Source: Lutibacter sp. (lineage in GTDB: Bacteria; Bacteroidota; Bacteroidia; Flavobacteriales; Flavobacteriaceae). Taken from it: a stretch of DNA of 29,992 nt. The notes below the pieces were generated by a model, which searched no databases, was not told the DNA's origin, and worked only from the letters and a program-made list of their open reading frames with translations. The stretch is taken from positions 1-29,992 of the forward strand of contig NZ_JAKIUR010000039.1 of assembly GCF_021647475.1 (NCBI RefSeq), written 5' to 3'. The position numbers and the translations under genes were made by a program. Every line of letters starts with the position of its first letter. The first letter of the stretch is position 1. Shown one piece after another: positions 8,070-13,961 of the stretch.

Positions 8070-8077
8070 CAAATTTA
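8070..8077 (-). promoter_or_regulatory. Putative -7 box of the Fic gene
   Basis: On the minus strand this reads TAAATTTG, a match to the Bacteroidota -7 consensus TAnnTTTG, a few bases upstream of the Fic start codon. No TTTG is seen at the expected -33 distance. The first AGCTCA hexamer (8086-8091) falls just upstream, inside the expected spacer, so a protein bound there would be well placed to block transcription. Confidence 0.4.
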
Positions 8078-8085
8078 TATTTTGT

Positions 8086-8155
8086 AGCTCATTTAAAATA
8101 TAAATATAGCTCAAAAAATTAACAATTTGAGCTTTAAATTAAACATTAATGAGCT
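8086..8155. promoter_or_regulatory. Dyad array of hexamers, unit A
   Basis: Four hexamers sit at AGCTCA 8086, AGCTCA 8108, TGAGCT 8128 and TGAGCT 8150 (start positions). Steps are 22, 20 and 22 bases, and the set is perfectly symmetric around 8120.5. A second unit with identical steps begins 97 bases further on. The geometry suggests a multimeric DNA-binding protein, most simply the winged-helix domain of the adjacent Fic protein. Confidence 0.6.
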
Positions 8156-8182
8156 CAATATTATTTTTATTATCGTATTTGT

Positions 8183-8252
8183 AGCTCACAATATTTTAAA
8201 ATAAAGCTCAATTAGATGTGGAAATGAGCCATAATCAAAGTTTTGGTGAGCT
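8183..8252. promoter_or_regulatory. Dyad array of hexamers, unit B
   Basis: AGCTCA 8183, AGCTCA 8205, TGAGCC 8225 (one mismatch) and TGAGCT 8247 have the same 22/20/22 steps as unit A, each exactly 97 bases from its counterpart. The outer left site keeps 11 identical bases in both units (TTTGTAGCTCA, 8081-8091 and 8178-8188). The sequence between hexamers is otherwise poorly conserved, so the spacing looks selected rather than simply copied. Confidence 0.6.
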
Positions 8253-8280
8253 ATACCTATAATTTTTTAAACTTACTAGG

Positions 8281-8397
8281 GGTAACACATAAGGTAACTG
8301 TCAAATGCGACTTTAAGTAGATTTTGAAGTTCTATGGATGCATTACAAACATTGAGCTTACAGTTGTACTATATTTTAGGGTAACGTATAGGGTAAC
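8281..8397 (+). repeat. Two paired GGTAAC direct repeats
   Basis: GGTAAC occurs at 8281 and 8293 and again at 8380 and 8392. Each pair is spaced 12 bases, and the second member of each is followed by TG. The pairs are 99 bases apart. They lie between the hexamer arrays and the hipB operators, in the 646-base gap between divergent genes. They could be protein-binding arms, for example of a lost integrase, or sites for another regulator. The rest of the gap, 8400-8560, shows no gene. Confidence 0.4.
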
Positions 8398-8561
8398 TGA
8401 ACTATTGCTTGTTGGTTTTAAAGAACTTTATTTATCAAATATACTTTTTTTGAAGATTTTATAAAGGTAATTCAAATATTTTAATAGTGTGTATTTATAG
8501 ACAGTTAAGAATAGGAACTTATCTGGTTGAATTCAAGGATACCATTTAGATTTCTTAAACA

Positions 8562-8700
8562 ATACCCTTAAGGGTATATTAATGATTCATTATCCTTATT
8601 TTATACCCATTCAGGTATTATTTAATGCCTTTCAAATATTTTTATACCCATTCGGGTATATATTTAAAAATAATTGCTATATTTGTACCCTGTAAGGTAT
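8562..8700. promoter_or_regulatory. Four HipB-type operators at 41-bp spacing
   Basis: Inverted repeats of the form ATACCC-N4-GGGTAT lie at 8562-8577 (perfect), 8603-8618 (one base off), 8644-8659 (perfect) and 8685-8700 (one base off in each arm). Their starts are exactly 41 bases apart each time, about four helical turns, so all four face the same side of the DNA. The last two cover the promoter core and the start of the transcript of the toxin-antitoxin operon. The E. coli hipBA promoter likewise has several HipB operators, with a different half-site. Autorepression by the hipB product is the natural reading. Confidence 0.75.
8678..8685 (+). promoter_or_regulatory. Putative -7 box of the hipBST operon
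   Basis: TATATTTG matches the Bacteroidota -7 consensus TAnnTTTG and lies 23 bases before the hipB ATG, implying a very short leader. The expected -33 region falls inside the third operator and has no clear TTTG. The fourth operator begins at the last base of the box. Confidence 0.55.
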
Positions 8701-8708
8701 AAAATAAT

Positions 8709-8939
8709 ATGAAAAATTTAGATTTAAATGAATTTGTTAGAGCAAAAAGAAAATCTTTAAGATTAACTCAAGTAGAACTTTCTGATAAATCTGGAGTTGG
8801 CTTAAGGTTTGTTAGGGAGTTAGAAAGAGGGAAAATTACATTAAGATTGGACAAGGTAAATCAAGTTTTAAAGTTATTTGGATATCAATTGGGGGCAGTT
8901 CAATTAAACAGAAATACTTTATTAGATGAAACGAGCTAA
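8709..8939 (+). CDS. HipB-like antitoxin/repressor (XRE family)
   Basis: This 76-residue protein is almost entirely one helix-turn-helix domain of the XRE/Cro type: FVRAKRKSLRLTQVELSDKSGVGLRFVRELERGK, then a third helix region KVNQVLKLFGYQLGA. This length and sequence pattern is that of HipB proteins preceding hipA-like genes. It should dimerise and bind the four ATACCC-N4-GGGTAT operators directly upstream, repressing its own operon. In described three-gene HipBST systems the HipB partner mainly gives DNA binding, while the HipS protein neutralises the kinase. The stop codon lies inside the next gene (14-base overlap), so translation is coupled. Confidence 0.88.
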   Translation: MKNLDLNEFVRAKRKSLRLTQVELSDKSGVGLRFVRELERGKITLRLDKVNQVLKLFGYQLGAVQLNRNTLLDETS

Positions 8940-9249
8940 GATATATATGTACGACTTTTTGGCGGGGATACTTATTGAAGATGATGAAGGGTACCATTTT
9001 CAATATGAAAAAGAATATTTAAAAATGAGGAATTCTGAGCCTATTAGCTTGACATTGCCACTAACGGATAGCACCTATAATAATAAGGTTTTATTTCCAT
9101 TCTTTGATGGCTTAATACCTGAAGGATGGTTGTTAGATATTGCTGAAAAAAATTGGAAAATTAATGTTCGAGATAGAATGAGTATTTTACTAGTAACTTG
9201 TAGAGATTGTATAGGGGCAGTTTCTGTTTATCCAATAGAAAATGAATAG
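8926..9249 (+). CDS. HipS-like antitoxin (HipA N-terminal subdomain)
   Basis: The 107-residue protein corresponds to the N-subdomain 1 that forms the start of full-length HipA. It carries the typical SLTLPLTDSTYNNK, LFPFFDGLIPEGWLLD and DCIGAVSVYP segments. As a separate protein it matches HipS of the three-component HipBST systems described in enteropathogenic E. coli, where HipS rather than HipB blocks the kinase. Trp68, in IPEGW, sits where the E. coli HipS carries a Trp that I recall as important for blocking HipT; this should be checked. It overlaps hipB by 14 bases and the kinase gene by 8 bases. The overlapping layout and the extra N-terminal domain on the kinase argue that the split is genuine and not a frameshift. 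Confidence 0.85.
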   Translation: MKRAKIYMYDFLAGILIEDDEGYHFQYEKEYLKMRNSEPISLTLPLTDSTYNNKVLFPFFDGLIPEGWLLDIAEKNWKINVRDRMSILLVTCRDCIGAVSVYPIENE

Positions 9250-10201
9250 GTGTTTTTATTGCTATAAAGAATTAAACAAGAGGGACGAGGGTTTTCCAGC
9301 CAATAAATTGGGTTACCATGTTTCGTGCAGTAAGAAAATGTTTGGAAAAGAAATTCCACCTAATTTTCCTTATGCTGAAGGGGATATAATGAAGTTAGCA
9401 GAACAAGTTATAAAGAGTCAAAAGACAATTACCGGGGTACAGCCTAAACTGTCTCTAGGCGTTCAGAAATTTAAAGAAAACAATACTATTGAACGATTTA
9501 CTATAGTTGGAGTATTAGGCGAATATATATTAAAACCACAAACAGAAACATATAAAAATCTTCCAGAGATAGAAGATTTGACAATGCATCTTGCTGAAAT
9601 AACTAAAATTAAAACAGTTAAACATTCATTAATTCGTTTAAAATCTGGTCAATTGGCATACATAACGAAAAGGATAGATAGGGCTAAAGGTAGAAAATTT
9701 CATATGGAGGACATGTGTCAATTGACTGAACGATTAACAGAACATAAATACAAAGGCTCATATGAGCAAATCGCTAAAGTGATAATTAAATATTCCGAGA
9801 ACCCAGGTTTAGATGTTGTTAATTTTTATGAATTAGTTTTGTTTAGTTTTCTTACAGGAAATAATGATATGCACTTAAAAAACTTTTCACTTTTAAAGGA
9901 TGAGAATTACAATTTATGCCCTGCCTATGATTTAGTCGCTTCAGAGTTGGTAGTTGAAGGAGATGATGAAGAACTAGCATTAAATTTGAACGGAAAAAAG
10001 AAAAAGTTGAAACTTAAAGACTTTGAAGAGGCAATGAAGAAAGCAAAAATTAATGATAAAGCTATAAGTAATATTTTTAAAAAAATGTCAAAATTCATAC
10101 CGAGATGGCATGATTTTATTGAATTAAGTTTCTTATCTGACGAACTTAAATTAGAATATCATGAAATGATTGATTTAAAAGCCAAAAAAATAGGGGTATA
10201 A
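9242..10201 (+). CDS. HipT-like Ser/Thr kinase toxin with zinc-ribbon-like N-terminus
   Basis: This 319-residue protein covers the kinase body of HipA. ITGVQPKLSLG (63-73) is the phosphate-loop/autophosphorylation region, Lys98 in YILKP the ATP-binding lysine, and GNNDMHLKN (206-214) gives the catalytic Asp209 and Asn214. Asp230 in CPAYDLVAS is the metal-binding Asp. All key residues are present, so it should be active. HipA and HipT kinases phosphorylate aminoacyl-tRNA synthetases (GltX for E. coli HipA, TrpS for E. coli HipT); the target here is unknown. Before the kinase, residues 1-40 hold Cys4, Cys7, His26 and Cys29, a likely zinc-binding knuckle replacing the N-terminal subdomain now encoded by the preceding gene. 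Confidence 0.87.
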   Translation: MNRCFYCYKELNKRDEGFPANKLGYHVSCSKKMFGKEIPPNFPYAEGDIMKLAEQVIKSQKTITGVQPKLSLGVQKFKENNTIERFTIVGVLGEYILKPQTETYKNLPEIEDLTMHLAEITKIKTVKHSLIRLKSGQLAYITKRIDRAKGRKFHMEDMCQLTERLTEHKYKGSYEQIAKVIIKYSENPGLDVVNFYELVLFSFLTGNNDMHLKNFSLLKDENYNLCPAYDLVASELVVEGDDEELALNLNGKKKKLKLKDFEEAMKKAKINDKAISNIFKKMSKFIPRWHDFIELSFLSDELKLEYHEMIDLKAKKIGV

Positions 10202-10258
10202 ATTAACTTTAAGTGAGCTCTCTCAGTAATTTACCTTACTCTTTTATCAAATCTAATA

Positions 10259-10287
10259 TATTTACATTATAAATAATTATGTAAATA
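10259..10287. other. AT-rich inverted repeat after hipT
   Basis: TATTTACAT (10259-10267) and ATGTAAATA (10279-10287) form a 9-base inverted repeat with an 11-base loop, about 60 bases after the hipT stop. There is no following T-run, so it is a weak terminator candidate or a protein site. The remainder of 10202-10420 shows no gene. Confidence 0.3.
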
Positions 10288-10420
10288 CTTCCCTCTCACT
10301 TCACCGAATAATTTGAAGCATGCTTGAATTGGATACACTATCTAAGCTATAAACCTAGTTTTGGAGTACATTGTTTTGCCTTCCAATATTGAAAACAGAT
10401 ACCGTCCAAAAAAGTGATGT

Positions 10421-10455
10421 AAAAAAAGAAGCCTCACATAAAATGCAAGGCTTTT
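10421..10455 (-). terminator. Terminator of tRNA-Ser
   Basis: Read on the minus strand, AAGCCT pairs with AGGCTT (10448-10453 with 10429-10434). Inner GCAT/ATGT pairing shortens the loop, and a run of seven T follows (complement of 10421-10427). It begins a few bases after the tRNA 3' end, as expected of an intrinsic terminator. Confidence 0.65.
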
Positions 10456-10457
10456 AG

Positions 10458-10542
10458 CGGAGAATGAGGGATTCGAACCCCCGGAGGTGTGACCCTCAAC
10501 AGTTTTCAAGACTGCCGCATTCGACCACTCTGCCAATTCTCC
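10458..10542 (-). tRNA. tRNA-Ser(TGA)
   Basis: On the minus strand the gene starts GGAGAAT (complement of 10536-10542), which pairs with ATTCTCC (10459-10465), and ends with discriminator G at 10458. The D-arm region has GGCAGAGTGGTCGAA, the anticodon loop is CTTGAAA with anticodon TGA (complement of 10506-10508), and the T-arm is GGTTCGAATCC. The long variable arm between anticodon and T stems is typical of serine tRNAs. It reads UCN codons, especially UCA. CCA is not encoded. It stands alone between the toxin-antitoxin operon and a divergent permease gene. Confidence 0.95.
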
Positions 10543-10553
10543 TTTAGCGTGGG

Positions 10554-10585
10554 CAAATATAAAACCCTTTTTTGTTTTGCTCAAA
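10554..10585 (-). promoter_or_regulatory. Promoter of tRNA-Ser
   Basis: On the minus strand TTTG (complement of 10582-10585), a 20-base spacer, then TATATTTG (complement of 10554-10561) matches the Bacteroidota consensus TTTG-N19-21-TAnnTTTG. Transcription would start a few bases before the tRNA 5' end at 10542. This is the cleanest promoter in the window. Confidence 0.75.
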
Positions 10586-10630
10586 TATTTTAAGTGTTTT
10601 TTTAAAAAATTATAATAGTTAATTTTGATT

Positions 10631-10638
10631 TACATTTG
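10631..10638 (+). promoter_or_regulatory. Putative -7 box of the TSUP permease gene
   Basis: TACATTTG matches TAnnTTTG, 15 bases before the ATG at 10654. The same octamer precedes aroC (11418-11425). No TTTG is seen at the -33 position. Confidence 0.45.
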
Positions 10639-10653
10639 TAGTTTAATTTATTT

Positions 10654-11406
10654 ATGGATTTAGTGTTTGAAATACTTCTATTAATTGGTGTAGGCTTCTT
10701 TGCGGGTATTATAAATACTATGGCAGGTGGGGGCTCTTTGTTGACTTTACCAATACTTATTTTTATTGGATTACCACCAAATATTGCTAATGGAACTAAT
10801 AGAGTGGCAATTGTAGTTCAAAATATTTTCACAACGGTAGGTTTTAAAAGTAAAGGAATTAAAACATTTCCTTTTAGTATTTATGTAGGTTTATCAGCCT
10901 TAGTGGGTTCTGTAATTGGTGCACAAATAGCCGTGGATATAAAAGGAGAAGTATTTAATAAAATATTGTCGGTAGTAATGCTTTTAGTAGTTGGGTATAT
11001 GGTTTTTACTTCTACTAAAAAGATTAAAAATGTATTAGAAAAAACTACAGGTAAACACTTTTGGTTAAGTATTTTTCTATTTTTCTTTGTTGGAATTTAT
11101 GGAGGATTTATACAAGCTGGAGTTGGGTTCATAATGCTATTTATTTTATCTTCTGTCAATAATTTTTCATTAGTAAAAAGTAATGCAATTAAAGTAACTG
11201 TTGCATTGATTTATACCTTAGCCGCAGTTGTTATTTTTGCTTTGAATGATAAAATTAATTGGCAAGTTGGTCTTGAATTAGCAGTAGGAAATGCAATGGG
11301 TGGTTGGTTTGCAAGTAGATTATCAGTTAAAAAAGGGGATACTTTTGTGAAAAAATTTCTAATTTTAGCAGTTGTTATTTTAGCAATAAAACTTTGGTTT
11401 TACTAG
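10654..11406 (+). CDS. TSUP (TauE/SafE) family anion permease
   Basis: This 250-residue protein has about eight hydrophobic helices over its whole length. The first segment reads FFAGIINTMAGGGSLLTLPILIFIGLPPNIANGTNR, the hallmark of the TauE/SafE family, and a related half-repeat begins near residue 150 (GGFIQAGVGFIMLF ... NAIKVTVALIY). Family members export or import sulfite, sulfoacetate, other organosulfur anions or small carboxylates; the substrate cannot be told from the sequence. It sits in the inner membrane. It has its own likely promoter and lies 36 bases before aroC, which appears to have a separate promoter. Nothing in the neighbourhood points to sulfur metabolism. Confidence 0.9.
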   Translation: MDLVFEILLLIGVGFFAGIINTMAGGGSLLTLPILIFIGLPPNIANGTNRVAIVVQNIFTTVGFKSKGIKTFPFSIYVGLSALVGSVIGAQIAVDIKGEVFNKILSVVMLLVVGYMVFTSTKKIKNVLEKTTGKHFWLSIFLFFFVGIYGGFIQAGVGFIMLFILSSVNNFSLVKSNAIKVTVALIYTLAAVVIFALNDKINWQVGLELAVGNAMGGWFASRLSVKKGDTFVKKFLILAVVILAIKLWFY

Positions 11407-11425
11407 TTGATTTCATTTACATTTG
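11393..11425 (+). promoter_or_regulatory. Putative promoter of aroC
   Basis: TTTG (11393-11396), a 21-base spacer and TACATTTG (11418-11425) fit the Bacteroidota consensus. The -33 element overlaps the last codons of the permease gene. The start codon follows 18 bases after the -7 box. Confidence 0.5.
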
Positions 11426-11442
11426 TTACTTAAATTAAATAT

Positions 11443-12492
11443 ATGGCAAATTCATTTGGAAAAATATTTACGTTAACCACTTTTGGAGAATCTCACGGAG
11501 AAGCAATAGGAGGTGTTATAGATGGTTGTCCTGCAGGAATTAAATTAGATTTTAAAGCTATTCAAAATGAAATGAATAGACGGAAACCTGGTCAATCTAA
11601 AATAGTAACACAACGTAAAGAACCTGATGAAGTACAATTTTTATCTGGTATTTTTGAAGGGAAAACAACTGGAACTTCTATTGGTTTTATTATAAAAAAT
11701 ACACATCAACGTTCCAATGATTATGCTCATATAAAAGATGCTTATCGACCATCACATGCCGATTATACTTACGATAAAAAATATGGGAATAGAGATTACC
11801 GTGGAGGCGGACGGACTTCTGCACGTGAAACTGCCAATTGGGTAGTTGGTGGAGCAGTTGCCAAGCAAGTTATCCCAAGTATAAAAATTAATGCTTTCAC
11901 ATCTTCCGTAGGAACTGTTTTTATGGAAAAACCTTATCAAGATGTAGATTTTGATAAAATTGAAAGTAACATTGTTCGTTGTCCTGATGAAGTAACTGCC
12001 GAAAAAATGATTGCTAAAATTAATGAAATAAAAAAACAAGGAGATACTATTGGTGGAACAGTTACTTGTGTAATTCAAAATGTCCCTGTTGGTTTAGGTG
12101 AACCTATTTTTGATAAATTACACGCACAATTAGGTAAAGCCATGCTTTCTATAAATGCAGTAAAAGGTTTTGAATATGGAAGTGGTTTTTGTGGAGCTAA
12201 AATGAAAGGGAGTGAACATAATGATATTTTTAATACTGATGGAACTACCAAATCAAATTTATCTGGTGGTATTCAAGGAGGTATAAGTAACGGAATGGAC
12301 ATATATTTTCGGGTAGCTTTTAAACCCGTTGCAACCATAATGCAAAAACAACAAACTATTAATAAAGCGGGAGATATTATAGAAATGCAAGGAAAAGGCC
12401 GTCACGATCCTTGTGTGGTTCCAAGAGCTGTGCCAATTGTAGAGGCTATGGCAGCTATGGTACTTGCGGATTTTATGTTGTTAAATAAATAA
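11443..12492 (+). CDS. Chorismate synthase
   Basis: This 349-residue enzyme catalyses the last step of the shikimate pathway, turning 5-enolpyruvylshikimate 3-phosphate into chorismate with reduced FMN as cofactor. The family signatures are present in order: GESHG near residue 16, RGGGRTSARETANWVVGGAVAKQ around 120, the central segment MLSINAVKGFEYGSGF, and the C-terminal GRHDPCVVPRAVPIVEAMAAMVLAD. Length is normal. It needs a flavin reductase partner, since no NADPH domain is visible. The gene is convergent with gltD; their stop codons are only nine bases apart, so the two transcripts must overlap or end very tightly. Confidence 0.98.
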   Translation: MANSFGKIFTLTTFGESHGEAIGGVIDGCPAGIKLDFKAIQNEMNRRKPGQSKIVTQRKEPDEVQFLSGIFEGKTTGTSIGFIIKNTHQRSNDYAHIKDAYRPSHADYTYDKKYGNRDYRGGGRTSARETANWVVGGAVAKQVIPSIKINAFTSSVGTVFMEKPYQDVDFDKIESNIVRCPDEVTAEKMIAKINEIKKQGDTIGGTVTCVIQNVPVGLGEPIFDKLHAQLGKAMLSINAVKGFEYGSGFCGAKMKGSEHNDIFNTDGTTKSNLSGGIQGGISNGMDIYFRVAFKPVATIMQKQQTINKAGDIIEMQGKGRHDPCVVPRAVPIVEAMAAMVLADFMLLNK

Positions 12493-12501
12493 TATTGTAA
12501 G

Positions 12502-13959
12502 TTATAAACTAGGCAAGTCTCCATTGCCCTTGGTTGGCAAACAGCTGTATCCCATTAAATATTCATCTACTTTACGGGCTGCTTCTCTACCTTCAGAAAT
12601 AGCCCAAACAATTAAAGATTGTCCTCTACGCATATCACCTGCGGTAAAAATGTTAGGAATATTGGTTTGGTATTCGTTGCCAATATAATTACTTCTTGCA
12701 TCAGTTTTTATACCAAGTTGTTTGCTTAAAGCGGCTTCTGGTCCGGTAAATCCTAAAGCTAATAAAACTAATTCGCAAGGCCAATTTTTTTCAGTTCCTT
12801 TAATTTCTTTTAATATTGGTCTTTTTCCAGATTCATAAATCCATTCAACATTTACTGTTTTTAAAGCTTTTAAAATACCGTTCTCATCTGCAATAAATTC
12901 TTTGGTTGAAATAAGCCAGTTTCTATCACAACCTTCTTCATGTGATGAAGTGGTTTTTAGTTTTAAAGGCCAAAAAGGCCAAGGTGTAGTTTCAGCTCTG
13001 TCAACTGGAGGTTTAGGCATAATTTCAAAATTAGTAACGGTTTTTGCTCCCTGACGATTTGCAGTACCTATGCAATCAGAACCGGTATCTCCACCGCCAA
13101 TTACAATTACATTTTTATCGGTTGCTAAAATATCTTGTTCATTAAATGTAATACCAGCATTTCTTTTATTTTGTTGTTTTAAAAAGGTCATCGCTTGTAT
13201 AACTCCCTTGCTATTAATTCCTTTCACAGGAATAGTTCTACGTTGGGTTGCACCTCCACAGAGTACAATTGCATCAAATACTTCTAATTTTTTAATGGAA
13301 TAATTTACTCCAACATTAATGTTGGTGTAAAATTTAATTCCTTCTTCTTTTAAAAGGTCAATTCTTCTATCAATAATTTCTTTTTCTAGTTTAAAACTTG
13401 GAATTCCATAACGTAATAATCCTCCAATAGCATTATCGCGTTCAAAGACAGATACTAAATGTCCTGCTCTATTTAATTGTTGTGCCGTAGCTAATCCTGC
13501 AGGACCAGAACCAATAATTGCTATTTTTTTACCAGTTCTAATAGTTGGAGGTTGAGCTACAATCCAACCTTGTTTAAAACCTTTTTCAACAATATATTTT
13601 TCTAGTTGCTCTATGGTAATAGGTGGCTTTATAATTCCTAATACACAAGCTTGTTCACAGGGAGCAGGGCATAATCTTCCTGTAAATTCTGGAAAATTAT
13701 TAGTGGAATGCAAAATTTCTAATGCTTTTTCCCATTTTCCTTTATGAACCATATCATTAAAATCGGGAATTAAATTTCCTAACGGACATCCGCTGTGACA
13801 AAATGGAACGCCACAATCCATACAACGCGAGCCTTGTTGTTCTACTTCCTTAGTTTTTAAAGGAATATTGAATTCCTTATAATTTTGAACTCTTTTTTTT
13901 ATTGGAACATAGGCTTCATTTTTTCTTTCAAATTCTTTAAATCCTGTAATTTTGCCCAT
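12502..13959 (-). CDS. Glutamate synthase small (beta) subunit
   Basis: This 485-residue subunit supplies electrons from NADPH to the large subunit for glutamate formation. The N-terminal iron-sulfur region shows Cys46, Cys49, Cys54 and Cys58 (CMDCGVPFCHSGC) and a second group Cys98, Cys102, Cys106. The FAD site is GSGPAG (151-156), and the NADPH site is GGGDTG (289-294). The C-terminal FTAGDMRRGQSLIVWAISEG closes the second FAD half. Length and motifs are standard. It is the second gene of the gltB-gltD operon, starting two bases after the gltB stop, which indicates translational coupling. No glutamate dehydrogenase is seen in the window, so ammonium assimilation through glutamine synthetase and this enzyme is likely. 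Confidence 0.97.
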   Translation of the reverse strand: MGKITGFKEFERKNEAYVPIKKRVQNYKEFNIPLKTKEVEQQGSRCMDCGVPFCHSGCPLGNLIPDFNDMVHKGKWEKALEILHSTNNFPEFTGRLCPAPCEQACVLGIIKPPITIEQLEKYIVEKGFKQGWIVAQPPTIRTGKKIAIIGSGPAGLATAQQLNRAGHLVSVFERDNAIGGLLRYGIPSFKLEKEIIDRRIDLLKEEGIKFYTNINVGVNYSIKKLEVFDAIVLCGGATQRRTIPVKGINSKGVIQAMTFLKQQNKRNAGITFNEQDILATDKNVIVIGGGDTGSDCIGTANRQGAKTVTNFEIMPKPPVDRAETTPWPFWPLKLKTTSSHEEGCDRNWLISTKEFIADENGILKALKTVNVEWIYESGKRPILKEIKGTEKNWPCELVLLALGFTGPEAALSKQLGIKTDARSNYIGNEYQTNIPNIFTAGDMRRGQSLIVWAISEGREAARKVDEYLMGYSCLPTKGNGDLPSL

Positions 13960-13961
13960 AA

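Noticed and set aside
8562..8700. CRISPR-like array because of the regular 41-base period
   Set aside because: The repeats are 16-base palindromes at a promoter with a HipB gene directly downstream and no cas genes; they are operators.
8926..10201. hipS and hipT as one hipA gene broken by a frameshift
   Set aside because: The genes overlap neatly by 8 bases with a proper ATG, and the kinase has its own zinc-knuckle N-terminus, so the split is the normal tripartite layout.
6882..10457. Direct repeat of the tRNA-Ser 3' end as an attachment site
   Set aside because: I looked for the T-arm sequence ATTCGAACCC and the acceptor end again in the accessory segment and did not find them.
10342..10584. 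80-codon open frame on the minus strand
   Set aside because: It runs straight through the tRNA-Ser gene, its promoter and its terminator, so it is a chance frame.
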